This document shows, in pieces, positions 8,662 to 16,626 of a DNA stretch of 64,000 nt (its first letter is position 1; every line of letters starts with the position of its first letter). The notes beneath the pieces were generated by a model. That model was given only the letters and a program-made list of their open reading frames with translations, was not told where the DNA came from and did not search any database. Position numbers and translations under genes: made by a program. Source of the stretch: Pseudomonas graminis (lineage in GTDB: Bacteria > Pseudomonadota > Gammaproteobacteria > Pseudomonadales > Pseudomonadaceae); contig NZ_MTSB01000012.1 in assembly GCF_002093745.1 (NCBI RefSeq), positions 124,001 to 188,000 of the forward strand, written 5' to 3'.

Positions 8662-9021
8662 ATGGTAAATGAATCGCAGTCTATTCCCGCTGTGTCGGCT
8701 GATATGAAATCTTTAGAGATATTGAAGCGCCATAAACCTATCGCAGTTGTTCTGGACGCGTTCGATATTGATGCTTTGGAAAGGCAGATACGGGCCGAGA
8801 CCGAGTGGTGGAGCGTCATGGCTACTGAGAGTTATCCAGATCAAATGCAAGATATTCTCAAGGCGCAAAAAACAGTCGAAACGAGAAATGACGTTGTAGT
8901 GAAGCGACTGTTGTGGCTGCTCAAGCCCTTAGCAATCGGGCCACTTGCGGAGGCTATTTCGGGTAGGGCTGAGGCGATTAGGCAATTCAGTGAAAAAGCA
9001 GAAAACGATTCCAATCGATGA
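8662..9021 (+). CDS. hypothetical protein, last gene of module
   Basis: 119 aa, ATG preceded by GAGGGGAGG. Helical and charged, with no membrane segment and no family recognised. It ends 66 bp before the convergent repressor gene. No hairpin terminator is visible between them. Confidence 0.55.
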   Translation: MVNESQSIPAVSADMKSLEILKRHKPIAVVLDAFDIDALERQIRAETEWWSVMATESYPDQMQDILKAQKTVETRNDVVVKRLLWLLKPLAIGPLAEAISGRAEAIRQFSEKAENDSNR

Positions 9022-9087
9022 TAACGCGCTGCAAAGCCAACTCGCTTAGAAGCGGGACGGGCAGTAAGAGGATGCGGTATCCGGAAC

Positions 9088-9807
9088 CTACATGCCCGTT
9101 ACCTTGGCATCTATCGCTCTGCCAATGATCTCCCAGTCACCCTCTACCTGCACGGTCTGGTAAGCCTGGTTCAGCGGCACCAGGTAACCGACCCCGGCGT
9201 CCAAGATGTACTGCTTGAAGGTCGTTTCGCCGGTAACTGTGTGCCGGGCTACGTAGAACTTTCCGCTGATGATATCGAAACCCTCAGGTCTGACCAGAAT
9301 GGGCGTGCCTTCCGGGAATGTGGGAGGGGTATCCGATGTCATCGACTTTCCCTTAACGCGCAACCAGTATCCACTTGGCCCCGCGTTCTCGGTTGAGCTA
9401 AGCCACTCATCAGATATCCCTAAGGGATACGAACCTGCCGATTCGATGCCAGCGCCTGCGTCCACCCACGTGATTAATGGGTACTCCCTAGCCTCTCTCC
9501 GAGGCTGCACCATCGGGGTCACGTTGCTGTGATCCGTGGTAGCCGCCAGATCTGCAATCTCAGCGGCCAGTCGCGGACTAAATCGATCAACCGGCTCTCC
9601 CAAAAGCCTGGCAAGTGCAGATGCAAATTTTACGTTCAGTGCATTGACGCCGCTGAGGTAGTGCGCGACTGCAGCGGGACTGACTCCGATCTCGTCGGCA
9701 ATCTTCCTCTTATTGAGCTTCAGCTCGTTTTTCTTCGACAGGTACAGCTCGTTGGCCGCTTGGCATTCGGCGAGGAGCTTAGGGGGGAGTGGGGGCTTCT
9801 TGGTCAT
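9088..9807 (-). CDS. XRE-family phage repressor with S24 (LexA-like) peptidase domain
   Basis: 239 aa from the ATG before TKKPPLPPK; the reading frame extends to 9927 only through the operator DNA. N-terminal helix-turn-helix (~31-70: NKRKIADEIGVSPAAVAHYLSG). C-terminal S24 domain with an Ala117-Gly118 autocleavage site (WVDAGAG), nucleophile Ser155 in GKSM and Lys198 in TTFKQY. It is a CI-like repressor that should cleave itself with activated RecA. No clear Shine-Dalgarno precedes the ATG, so the mRNA may be leaderless as for lambda cI. It faces cro across four operators. Confidence 0.92.
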   Translation of the reverse strand: MTKKPPLPPKLLAECQAANELYLSKKNELKLNKRKIADEIGVSPAAVAHYLSGVNALNVKFASALARLLGEPVDRFSPRLAAEIADLAATTDHSNVTPMVQPRREAREYPLITWVDAGAGIESAGSYPLGISDEWLSSTENAGPSGYWLRVKGKSMTSDTPPTFPEGTPILVRPEGFDIISGKFYVARHTVTGETTFKQYILDAGVGYLVPLNQAYQTVQVEGDWEIIGRAIDAKVTGM

Positions 9808-9820
9808 AGGGCGCAATGAT

Positions 9821-9927
9821 AAACCGGAGGTTAATCGAAAAAGATTACCTGCGGGTTCGTCATTGCTGACATTTAGGATACCTGAGGTTACTTTTATCTT
9901 GTCTATTGGATTACCTGCGGTTAACAT
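9821..9927. promoter_or_regulatory. lysogeny switch: four operators and divergent promoters
   Basis: Four 14-bp sites at 9821-9834 (AAACCGGAGGTTAA), 9845-9858 (TTACCTGCGGGTTC), 9878-9891 (ATACCTGAGGTTAC) and 9911-9924 (TTACCTGCGGTTAA), spaced 24, 33 and 33 bp. A rightward promoter TTGTCT (9899) -17 bp- TAACAT (9922) overlaps the last site and would drive cro. The site nearest the repressor start lies where its own promoter should be. Confidence 0.85.
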
Positions 9928-9954
9928 TTGGGCGTCCAGTCAGAGAGTTCTGCC

Positions 9955-10179
9955 ATGAATCAAATCCCATTGCCCGATCTAGTCGCCCAGATCGGTCAGG
10001 CATCGGTTGCTGAAGCATTCGGTATCAGCCCTGCAGCAGTGCATAAAGCGATTCGTTTGGGCCGTAAGATCATGGTCACAGTCCACGATGACGGTTCGTA
10101 CTCCGCGCACGAGCAGCGCCCGTTCCCGCATCACAAAGCAGTGACCGTGATGCAGGCTAAAGCCGGCAGGCTCGTATGA
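9955..10179 (+). CDS. Cro-like HTH regulator
   Basis: 74 aa from the ATG before NQIPLPDLV; a TTG at 9928 lies inside the promoter. Single helix-turn-helix domain QIGQASVAEAFGISPAAVHKAI, divergent from the repressor, as in a Cro protein. Its TGA overlaps the next ATG (ATGA). Confidence 0.8.
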   Translation: MNQIPLPDLVAQIGQASVAEAFGISPAAVHKAIRLGRKIMVTVHDDGSYSAHEQRPFPHHKAVTVMQAKAGRLV

Positions 10180-10799
10180 CTATGTCCAACTCCGGACAGT
10201 CATTGGTCTCGCGTGATCAGGTTCTGGTGGCCCACGCCGCAGACATGATTGCGCGTACCGGTTTTAGCCAGGACGACTTCGCGCAGTCCTTGAGCGTGCA
10301 ACTGCATTGCCTGGTCCCAGATAAAGCAGTGGGGAAGGATGTTCCCGACTTCACCTTGCTCGCCCAGGGCAACGACACCGTCGCTTTCTTGAAAGCCTCC
10401 GGAGCCTGGCTGCGTAGGGTAGGCCGTTGGTTGAGCGGAGAGGTCGATCTTCCGAGCTGGATTGAAGAATCATGGGTTCTTTCTCTGGACGCTGATCATC
10501 AAGAGCGATGCATCAACGAGCTGGCCAGCCGACATGGTCTTACGGGGGCGCGTGAACTGAACGGTGATGGCAATCCTGTCGGTGTATTCGGGCAATTGGT
10601 GGCTCGCCTGGGGGCAACAGTGCAACTCGGCAGCGAGATCCTCGAGGACGGTCGGATTGACATCGATGACCTCGAAAAACTACCTGAGTTTGTCGACCGG
10701 CTGCGAGCTGTAGAGGCTCGTTGCAGTGAGCTGCGTTCTCGTGCTCAGACAGTTATTGACGACCGTCCAGGCGTCACCTTGCTTCATCAGGTGAATTAG
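10176..10799 (+). CDS. early phage protein of unknown function
   Basis: 207 aa, translationally coupled to cro by an ATGA overlap. It starts with a helical segment (DQVLVAHAADMIARTGFSQDDFAQSLS) like a small DNA-binding domain, then a second helical half. Its place between cro and repA is where CII-like regulators or replication accessory genes usually sit, but I recognise no family. It ends 5 bp before the GTG of repA, implying one early operon. Confidence 0.6.
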   Translation: MTMSNSGQSLVSRDQVLVAHAADMIARTGFSQDDFAQSLSVQLHCLVPDKAVGKDVPDFTLLAQGNDTVAFLKASGAWLRRVGRWLSGEVDLPSWIEESWVLSLDADHQERCINELASRHGLTGARELNGDGNPVGVFGQLVARLGATVQLGSEILEDGRIDIDDLEKLPEFVDRLRAVEARCSELRSRAQTVIDDRPGVTLLHQVN

Positions 10800-10804
10800 C
10801 GTCT

Positions 10805-11695
10805 GTGACAGTTCTCGATAAGGACATCCACTCACGTAATCTAAAGGCCGGCCCCGGAAAGGGCCGGCCTACTGCCACGCCTCGCGACAAAAAAGACCCT
10901 CACGCCGCACTCCATGCGCCAGTGCGTCCCCCTCGTTTCCGAGAAAGGCGGAATCTAACGGCTGATCAGCTGAAAATTCCTCTTGTGCGCATGGCGTTCT
11001 CCAGGCTCAGCCAGATCCCAGATCTGCGTGGGAAGTACCTGCGGAGCCTCGACACGATCCATGGTAGCCGTCGCACGCGTTCAGAGCCCTTTGTTGCGCT
11101 TTCTAAGGTCGCTGAACAATTGTTGTTGCGCCTGGACCTTGCAACAGGTGTATTGGGTTGGCTCGACGTAGAGCGCGGACAGTTCTTTCTCAACACCCAG
11201 TGCGGTGTTGCCGAGGACAGTGATATTTCGCCAGCGTCACTTAACCGGCTTATCCGTGGGCTTGAGATCGCAGGCCTCGTCTACCGACGGATCGAGAAGG
11301 TTCGGCTCGATGAGAAAGATAACGCAGGCTTGAACCTGGTTCGTACTCGATGCCTGATCCGGTTTACTGAAAAGTTCTTCAGTGAACTCGGCTGCCGGTA
11401 CCTTTGGCACAAGGCCAAGAAGGCAGCGATCAAGAAGCGTGAGCGCCAGTTACGCGAGGTTGGTGCCCTTCGTGCGGTCCGACAGGAAAAAGCGTCTATT
11501 GAGACCCTACGGCGGGAAACGTCGAGGCGTAATTGGCAGCAGAGTGAGGCGCGCAAGGCGTCTCCAGACGCTCAGGCTGCCCCTAGCTCGAACAGCCAGC
11601 ACCGACCGCCATTAACGCCTGGCGGCGGGTCTGAAGGCCCTGACGACGCCTTAGCCCGCCTGCTGCGAAGTGTCCAGGTCAAGAAAGACACATAA
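10805..11695 (+). CDS. repA: RepA-like plasmid replication initiator (IncFII RepA type)
   Basis: 296 aa with a GTG start. A basic N-terminal tail contains PPRFRERRN. The core follows (~95-200: LLLRLDLATGVLGWLDVERGQ, SPASLNRLIRGLEIAGLVYRR), then the FTEKFFSELGCRYLWHKAKKAAIKKRER segment region and a long basic helical tail. This layout matches IncFII/RepFIC RepA proteins, which bind a downstream origin and load the host replisome. Remote similarity is judged by eye. A gpA-type rolling-circle initiator, expected in P2-like phages, was not found. The 650 bp after it are non-coding and hairpin-rich. Confidence 0.7.
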   Translation: MTVLDKDIHSRNLKAGPGKGRPTATPRDKKDPHAALHAPVRPPRFRERRNLTADQLKIPLVRMAFSRLSQIPDLRGKYLRSLDTIHGSRRTRSEPFVALSKVAEQLLLRLDLATGVLGWLDVERGQFFLNTQCGVAEDSDISPASLNRLIRGLEIAGLVYRRIEKVRLDEKDNAGLNLVRTRCLIRFTEKFFSELGCRYLWHKAKKAAIKKRERQLREVGALRAVRQEKASIETLRRETSRRNWQQSEARKASPDAQAAPSSNSQHRPPLTPGGGSEGPDDALARLLRSVQVKKDT

Positions 11696-12015
11696 CCCCC
11701 GCACATATCGCGCCCCATGCGAGGCCAGGTCACGCCTGGTGTCTGAAAAACTCCATCTCCCAACCTGACTTCCCTTTAACGTACCGGCAGAACGCCACGT
11801 TTGCGTCCGTTTTCTGTCGCCATTTTTCGGCTGCGCCGGCGGAATTCGCCCTGGCCCAGGAAGCATTTGAATTAAATGGAATTTTAAACCCCCTACAGCA
11901 CCCCCGTTGGGTAAAGAAAGAGGCTTCCGGAGTCGTTTGGGGTATCGCGTGTTGGGTACATTATTATGCCTTCGCCCAAGGGCTCAGCTCGCTGCGCTCA
12001 GCTTTCCAGAGGATC

Positions 12016-12102
12016 GCGGGCTACGCGCCCGCCTAGCGGCAGGGCAGTGCCCTGCACCCATCGCTGGCACTTCGGCACAAGGTGCCGAAGGTCCACCGGA
12101 CC
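12016..12102. repeat. cluster of four inverted repeats
   Basis: GCGGGC/GCCCGC (12016-12032), GCAGGGCA/TGCCCTGC (12039-12055), CTTCGGCAC/GTGCCGAAG with a 3-nt loop (12070-12090) and GGTCC/GGACC (12090-12102). All stems are perfect and almost contiguous. Confidence 0.85.
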
Positions 12103-12279
12103 AAGATCGGTAATTGGGCGCGCCGAGGCGACATCGAAATATCGAGAGAGGCGCACGCGGGCTGAACGCTTGGGTGCTCTTCAGAGTTCTGGGTAAGGTT
12201 TTGTCGGACAACCGGCCGCTGCGCGGGTTCCGCCGCGCCGGATTTTTTTCAGTCAAGGGGGATTGTGTTGGCGGCTTAT

Positions 12280-12298
12280 ATGCCTGCGGAGCAGGCAT
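12280..12298. repeat. inverted repeat ATGCCTGC-gga-GCAGGCAT
   Basis: Perfect 8-bp stem with a 3-nt loop, 51 bp beyond the ogr-like stop on the leftward strand. It has no T run, so its use as a terminator is uncertain. Confidence 0.6.
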
Positions 12299-12348
12299 GG
12301 CGGCGGATGTTATTGCGAGGGTAGCCTTGGGTAGGCGAGGGAGTGCGG

Positions 12349-12618
12349 TTACACAGACGCAGTTCTGTCCAAGCTGGCGAGAATTTCCTGCTGACGCTCG
12401 ACAGGCATGTCCCGCAGTCGATCGAACAATGCTGATTCCAGCGTCCCTACTTTACGAGCAGATTCCCTCAGCGTATGTGAATACACAAGATTTGCGACCC
12501 AAGTATGGCCGCAAGTTGCGTCCAAGCATTGGCAATACAACTTCACATATTGGCACGTCACTTCCTCTCTTGAGCCGATCCGGCCCTTGTGACCGCACGA
12601 TGTGCATTTGATCCTCAT
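12349..12618 (-). CDS. ogr: Ogr/Delta-type late gene activator (zinc finger)
   Basis: 89 aa from the ATG before RIKCTSCG. Cysteines C-T-S-C near the N-terminus and YCQCLDATCGHTW further on form the Ogr/Delta zinc-binding pattern, followed by the conserved aromatic and basic tail. In P2 and P4 these proteins bind upstream of late promoters and contact RNA polymerase alpha. It is downstream of the portal gene on the same strand. Confidence 0.85.
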   Translation of the reverse strand: MRIKCTSCGHKGRIGSREEVTCQYVKLYCQCLDATCGHTWVANLVYSHTLRESARKVGTLESALFDRLRDMPVERQQEILASLDRTASV

Positions 12619-12695
12619 AAGTCCCTCTCCCAAGGTAATAAACTATGGCGTCATTTTGCCATGTTTTTGATTTGCTTACTCGATTTGTTGTTCAT

Positions 12696-13718
12696 TTATA
12701 CAGTGGTTTCCGCTGACGCCGGGACCGCTTTCCAGGCAAATCGCCTGTCTTCCCGCAGCGTCTCATTGGCCTGGTCAAACAGCTGACAGATCGGCCTGAT
12801 CTCGTTGCTGGTGTAAACGCGATCGATCTTCTCGATGTCACCGAATCCGCCACTGTTCTCCGGGATGATTCCGGCCAGCGCCGGGTTCATGCGCCAGGCC
12901 GCGATCACGTCATTGCGCGTGATGTTCTTCACCTTCTCCAGTTCGTCCTTGGCCTGGAAGTCACCCACCGGGATGATCTGAATGGCCTTCTCGGAACCGC
13001 CTGGAATGTTGACGAACATCGATCGGAAGTTGCCCACGCCTTTGCTGGCCGTGATCTGGGCACGCAACTCCTCTTCGTCCTCCTCGGTCAGGTTCGGGTC
13101 GTTGGTGTAGAAGATGTATCCCGCGTGCGCGCCGTTGCTGTAGTAGCGCCGGCGAAACAGCGTCGCGGCTTCGTTGAGCAGCAGCGCCTGCAGACCGCCC
13201 AGGTACTCAGGCACGCCATAAATGTTCTGCTCTACGTCGTAGTTGAGGACGTGCTCGATCTCGTCGGCGTCGAACTCGGTTTCCTTACCGTTCTGTTCCA
13301 ACTGGACGAACCCACCGTCGACCTTCACCCGCATGTTGATGGCAGGCAGGTGTCGCAGCTCCAGGATCTGGCCGAGCATATTGGGTACCCGGTAGAAGTA
13401 CGCTTCGCCAAACACCATGAAGTCCAGCGCAGCCCGACTCATATCGGCCACTGACAGGCCGGCTGAAGGGATGAACTCACGCAGCAGCAGATTGCGTTTG
13501 AACCCTGGTATCGCGCCGTGGTGTGCGTTGGCCTTGAGCAGCTTGGCCAGCCCCCTGCGTGAGACTGGCGGCGTGAAGATACGACCGTCGTCGCTGGCGA
13601 ACACGCCGAGGTACTGCGCGATGTTGTCGGTCAGCACGGATTCCGGCGCACCGAATGTGAATGCACGCATGGGCCGTTGCGCCGGTTTTTCCTGCTGCAG
13701 GGTTTTGGGTTTTGCCAT
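12696..13718 (-). CDS. Q: phage portal protein (P2 gpQ-like)
   Basis: 340 aa. P2 gpQ family: N-terminal PMRAFTFGAPESVL, middle GLSVADMSRAALDFMVFGEAY, and C-terminal IRPICQLFDQANE. Forms the dodecameric head vertex through which DNA is packaged. Pairs with the terminase gene upstream on the same strand, as in P2 (P then Q). Confidence 0.92.
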   Translation of the reverse strand: MAKPKTLQQEKPAQRPMRAFTFGAPESVLTDNIAQYLGVFASDDGRIFTPPVSRRGLAKLLKANAHHGAIPGFKRNLLLREFIPSAGLSVADMSRAALDFMVFGEAYFYRVPNMLGQILELRHLPAINMRVKVDGGFVQLEQNGKETEFDADEIEHVLNYDVEQNIYGVPEYLGGLQALLLNEAATLFRRRYYSNGAHAGYIFYTNDPNLTEEDEEELRAQITASKGVGNFRSMFVNIPGGSEKAIQIIPVGDFQAKDELEKVKNITRNDVIAAWRMNPALAGIIPENSGGFGDIEKIDRVYTSNEIRPICQLFDQANETLREDRRFAWKAVPASAETTV

Positions 13719-15531
13719 GGGAAGTTGATCCAGTGAGTGCGTAGCGACTGCGCCGCTTTTTGTCCGTGTTGAGGGGTTCGTACTGCAGGGCGTGCATGAC
13801 CGCCCAGGCCACGTCCGCGTGACCGGTCGCGTCGGTTCGCGACGCGCTGTAGGTCACCTGGCCGCTGGCGGTTGTGCCGCGCTTGATTGTCAGGAAGGCC
13901 TGGGCGATATCGTTCCAGCCGGCGTCCCATTCGATGCGGCTGCCCTGGATGGTGTCCTGCGCCTTGAGTACCAATAGGTTCTTGGTTTCCAGGCTGTAGT
14001 GGATCGAGGTCGCACGCGGGTAGAAGTCGCGCACCAGGTCGAAGACGCCGTAGCCGATGCCGGTCGTGTCGATCCCGATGTGCTGAACGTTGAAGCGCTC
14101 GGTCAGCTTCTTGACCTGCTCGGCCTGGTACTTGAATGACTGACCACGCCAGCTGTGCTTCTCCAGGATCCGGAACTTGCCGCCATTCTCCAGCGGCGGT
14201 GCGATGACCACGCACGTCGCGTCGTCGCGTGTCCGGCTCGGGTCGTAACCGATCCAGACCGGGCTGTTGCCATACGGGCGCGGATCGTCCGGGTCGAAGT
14301 CGGCCCACAAAGACAGGTCCGAATAGCAGCGTTCCAGATCTGCCAGGGAAAACGCGCTCTGGCTGCTGTCGATGAATTTGCACATGAACAGCTGCTGGAA
14401 CTTGTCGTCGTCGTACTCCAGCTGCAGCTGCTCGAGGTCGAACAGATCGCAGCCGCCGGCGATGGCGTCCAGGATGGTGATCACCTTGCGCCACTGACCG
14501 TCCGGACACAGCGCGCCGGCAGAGATCTGCTTATCGCTCGGCCATGGCTCCTTGGCGTTCTTGCGCTTGCTGTTGCGGAACTTCTCGCCTTGCCAAAACG
14601 GATAGGCCTGGTGCGACACGGCGCTGGGCGTGGAGAAATAGGTTTTGCGCCACTTCTTGTGGGTCGCCATGGCGCTGGCCACGGTGTTCAGTTTCTCGAA
14701 GTCGCGGATCCAGAAATATTCATCAACGTACACATGGCCATGGTGACCCTGGGCAGTGCTGCTGTTAGTACTGAGAAAGCGCAGCTCTGCCCAGGGCTTG
14801 CCGTCCTTGCTGAGTACGATCGGGTTGCCGGTCAGCTCCAGGCCAAACCACGCCTGGGCAAAGGCGATGATGTAGCTGCGGAAAATCTCGGACTGGGCGC
14901 GGCTGGCCGACAGGAACACCTGGTTATCGCCGGTCAGCACCGCGTCCATGAAGGCTTCGCCGGCGAAGTAGTAGGTCAGGCCCACTTGGCGGCTTTTGAG
15001 GATGTTCCGGATCCTGGCGGTCAGCGGGTTCTGTTTCGCGGCGAACAGCTCTTTCTGGTAGCCGTACATTTTGCTGATGAACTTGTCGAGAAAGTCCACT
15101 TCGCGTAGCTCGCTGACGTCGTTCTTGACCTTCTTTTCCCGCTTCTTGCCGTCGCGCTTGCCACGCTCCCGACGCTCACCGCGTTGATCATCGCGGCGAT
15201 GGCCATCGTCGCCCTGGTCATCACGAACCGGCGTAACCACCGGCTTTACACACTGCTTAACCAAGCGTTCGCGAACGGTCGTCAACCGGTCCAGTTCGTC
15301 CAGCTCGCCCTTGGTCAGCGAGTCGGCTTTCTCCAGAAGCAAGGTGATACGCCGGCTGACGGCGGTCAGCGGTTCTTCATCCGTCAGCATGTCTTCCCAG
15401 CCACCAACGCGGATCCAGTGGTACACGATCCGGATGTTGGGCAGGTTCAACTGCGCCTGAATTTCCTTGGCCTTGTGACGGCGTAGAAACAGGCGTTTGG
15501 CGGCTTCTTTGACTTCGGTTGAGTAGTACAT
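13477..15531 (-). CDS. P: terminase large (ATPase) subunit (P2 gpP-like)
   Basis: 684 aa as open frame, from the ATG before YYSTEVKEAAKRL. N-terminal HTH (KAKEIQAQLNLPNIRIVYHWI), an ATPase domain with KSRQVGLTYYFAGEA (Walker A-like) and YVDEYFWI (Walker B), and a nuclease domain with IGYDPSRTRDDAT. Drives DNA packaging with the portal. P2 gpP is about 590 aa; here the frame has no stop near the expected place and overlaps the portal gene by 242 bp with a low-complexity Arg/Gln/Ala tail. Either the native stop was lost by a small indel near 13.73-13.76 kb or the extension is real. Confidence 0.88.
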   Translation of the reverse strand: MYYSTEVKEAAKRLFLRRHKAKEIQAQLNLPNIRIVYHWIRVGGWEDMLTDEEPLTAVSRRITLLLEKADSLTKGELDELDRLTTVRERLVKQCVKPVVTPVRDDQGDDGHRRDDQRGERRERGKRDGKKREKKVKNDVSELREVDFLDKFISKMYGYQKELFAAKQNPLTARIRNILKSRQVGLTYYFAGEAFMDAVLTGDNQVFLSASRAQSEIFRSYIIAFAQAWFGLELTGNPIVLSKDGKPWAELRFLSTNSSTAQGHHGHVYVDEYFWIRDFEKLNTVASAMATHKKWRKTYFSTPSAVSHQAYPFWQGEKFRNSKRKNAKEPWPSDKQISAGALCPDGQWRKVITILDAIAGGCDLFDLEQLQLEYDDDKFQQLFMCKFIDSSQSAFSLADLERCYSDLSLWADFDPDDPRPYGNSPVWIGYDPSRTRDDATCVVIAPPLENGGKFRILEKHSWRGQSFKYQAEQVKKLTERFNVQHIGIDTTGIGYGVFDLVRDFYPRATSIHYSLETKNLLVLKAQDTIQGSRIEWDAGWNDIAQAFLTIKRGTTASGQVTYSASRTDATGHADVAWAVMHALQYEPLNTDKKRRSRYALTGSTSHGKTQNPAAGKTGATAHACIHIRCAGIRADRQHRAVPRRVRQRRRSYLHAASLTQGAGQAAQGQRTPRRDTRVQTQSAAA

Positions 15532-15584
15532 GGGCCGCAGTCTATGCGGCGAAAACGCGGAAAACGTGCAGTTAAAATCCGTGT

Positions 15585-15611
15585 TTCTCCTATAAATCAA
15601 ATATAGGAGAA
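15585..15611. promoter_or_regulatory. perfect inverted repeat in the divergent late promoter region
   Basis: TTCTCCTATA (15585-15594) and TATAGGAGAA (15602-15611) separated by 7 nt, midway between the divergent terminase and scaffold genes. In P2 the late promoters and Ogr sites lie in this interval, so it is a candidate activator site. I saw no TGT-N12-ACA P2-type Ogr site here. Confidence 0.6.
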
Positions 15612-15674
15612 GCGCGAAAGTAAACCGTTTGTTGGAGGCGTTGCGGCTCCCTATCTTGGGGCCTCAACTTACCG

Positions 15675-16625
15675 ATGAGCGCAGTTCTTCCCATGCCCCG
15701 TTCCCTTGTCAGCTTCTGGAAACGCGTCGCCACCAGCGGTCCTACCGTAGATGGTCGCGTCATCACGCCCCAGGAACTGCGCGACATCGCCGAGACGTAC
15801 AGCACTACTACTTACACGGCCACCATCTGGTCCGAACATGACCGCTGGCCAGGCTCCTACGGCACCGTGTTTGCCGTGCGCCTGATCGAGGACGTCGAGG
15901 GGCTGGCCCCCGGCCAAGTCGCGCTGGAAGCGCAGTTGAAGCCCAACCAAAAGCTGCTGTGGCTCAACGACCAAGGCGAAAAGCTCTTCACCAGCATCGA
16001 GATCATGCCCGACTTCGCTGGCACCGGCAGGGCGTACCTGACCGGCCTGGCTGTCACCGACGAGCCGGCGAGCCTGGGCACTCAAGAACTCTACTTCTCC
16101 CGCAACCCCGGCAACCCCGGAAAGCGCGTGCATTACGCGGCTGCCGTCCCGCTGGGTTCGATTGGTGAAGACGAACCGCAAGGCGAGGTGGCCAAGCTGT
16201 TCAGCATGTTCGCCGGCCTGTTCAAGCGCTTTGGCATTGAAGAGGTGCCAGCCGAAACCACTCCGCAAACCCCTACCGAGAGCAAACCCCCAATGGATGA
16301 AGCTACAGCCAAAGCGCTGCAGGCCTTGATCGAACAGCAACTGATCGTCACTGCCGGCATTCAGGCGCTGATTGACAGTTTCGCAGAGGCACCGCCGGCA
16401 CCCGACCAGGCCCCAATCGACGACGTACAGACGGCGGTCGATGACATCGTGGCCACCGCCGAAGACGAAAAGCAATTGAGCCGCAAGGGCTCGTCCAACG
16501 CCGCAGTGCTGGCCGGCATGAACAAGCTGCAGGCGCAATTCAGCGCGTTGCTGGACAAGCCGGAAGGCCGCCACCTTTCACGCACCACTGGTGCCGCTGA
16601 CCCTAAACCGAAGCGGGTACTCTGA
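15675..16625 (+). CDS. O: capsid scaffolding protein/protease (P2 gpO-like)
   Basis: 316 aa. N-terminal serine protease domain with the SEHDRWPG segment (His of the P2 GpO triad) and GLAVTDEPASLGTQEL (catalytic Ser). The C-terminal helical scaffold is Gln/Lys-rich. It guides procapsid assembly, cleaves capsid precursors and itself, and is removed. First gene of the rightward late operon. Confidence 0.92.
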   Translation: MSAVLPMPRSLVSFWKRVATSGPTVDGRVITPQELRDIAETYSTTTYTATIWSEHDRWPGSYGTVFAVRLIEDVEGLAPGQVALEAQLKPNQKLLWLNDQGEKLFTSIEIMPDFAGTGRAYLTGLAVTDEPASLGTQELYFSRNPGNPGKRVHYAAAVPLGSIGEDEPQGEVAKLFSMFAGLFKRFGIEEVPAETTPQTPTESKPPMDEATAKALQALIEQQLIVTAGIQALIDSFAEAPPAPDQAPIDDVQTAVDDIVATAEDEKQLSRKGSSNAAVLAGMNKLQAQFSALLDKPEGRHLSRTTGAADPKPKRVL

Positions 16626-16626
16626 C

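Larger units (their letters stand above)
11696..12348. other. non-coding, hairpin-rich region after repA (candidate origin)
   Basis: No convincing gene. There is a short AT-rich patch at ~11867-11890. Four successive stem-loops lie at 12016-12032, 12039-12055, 12070-12090 and 12090-12102, and another at 12280-12298. IncFII-type replicons place the origin downstream of repA, so this is the best origin candidate; I found no exact DnaA box. Confidence 0.5.

Noticed and set aside
11696..12348. DnaA box in the candidate origin
   Set aside because: No TTATNCACA on either strand in this interval.
12601..12625. TGATCCTCAT shared with the rimO upstream sequence as an att core
   Set aside because: Ten bases only, and it falls on the start of the ogr-like gene inside the phage; chance match.
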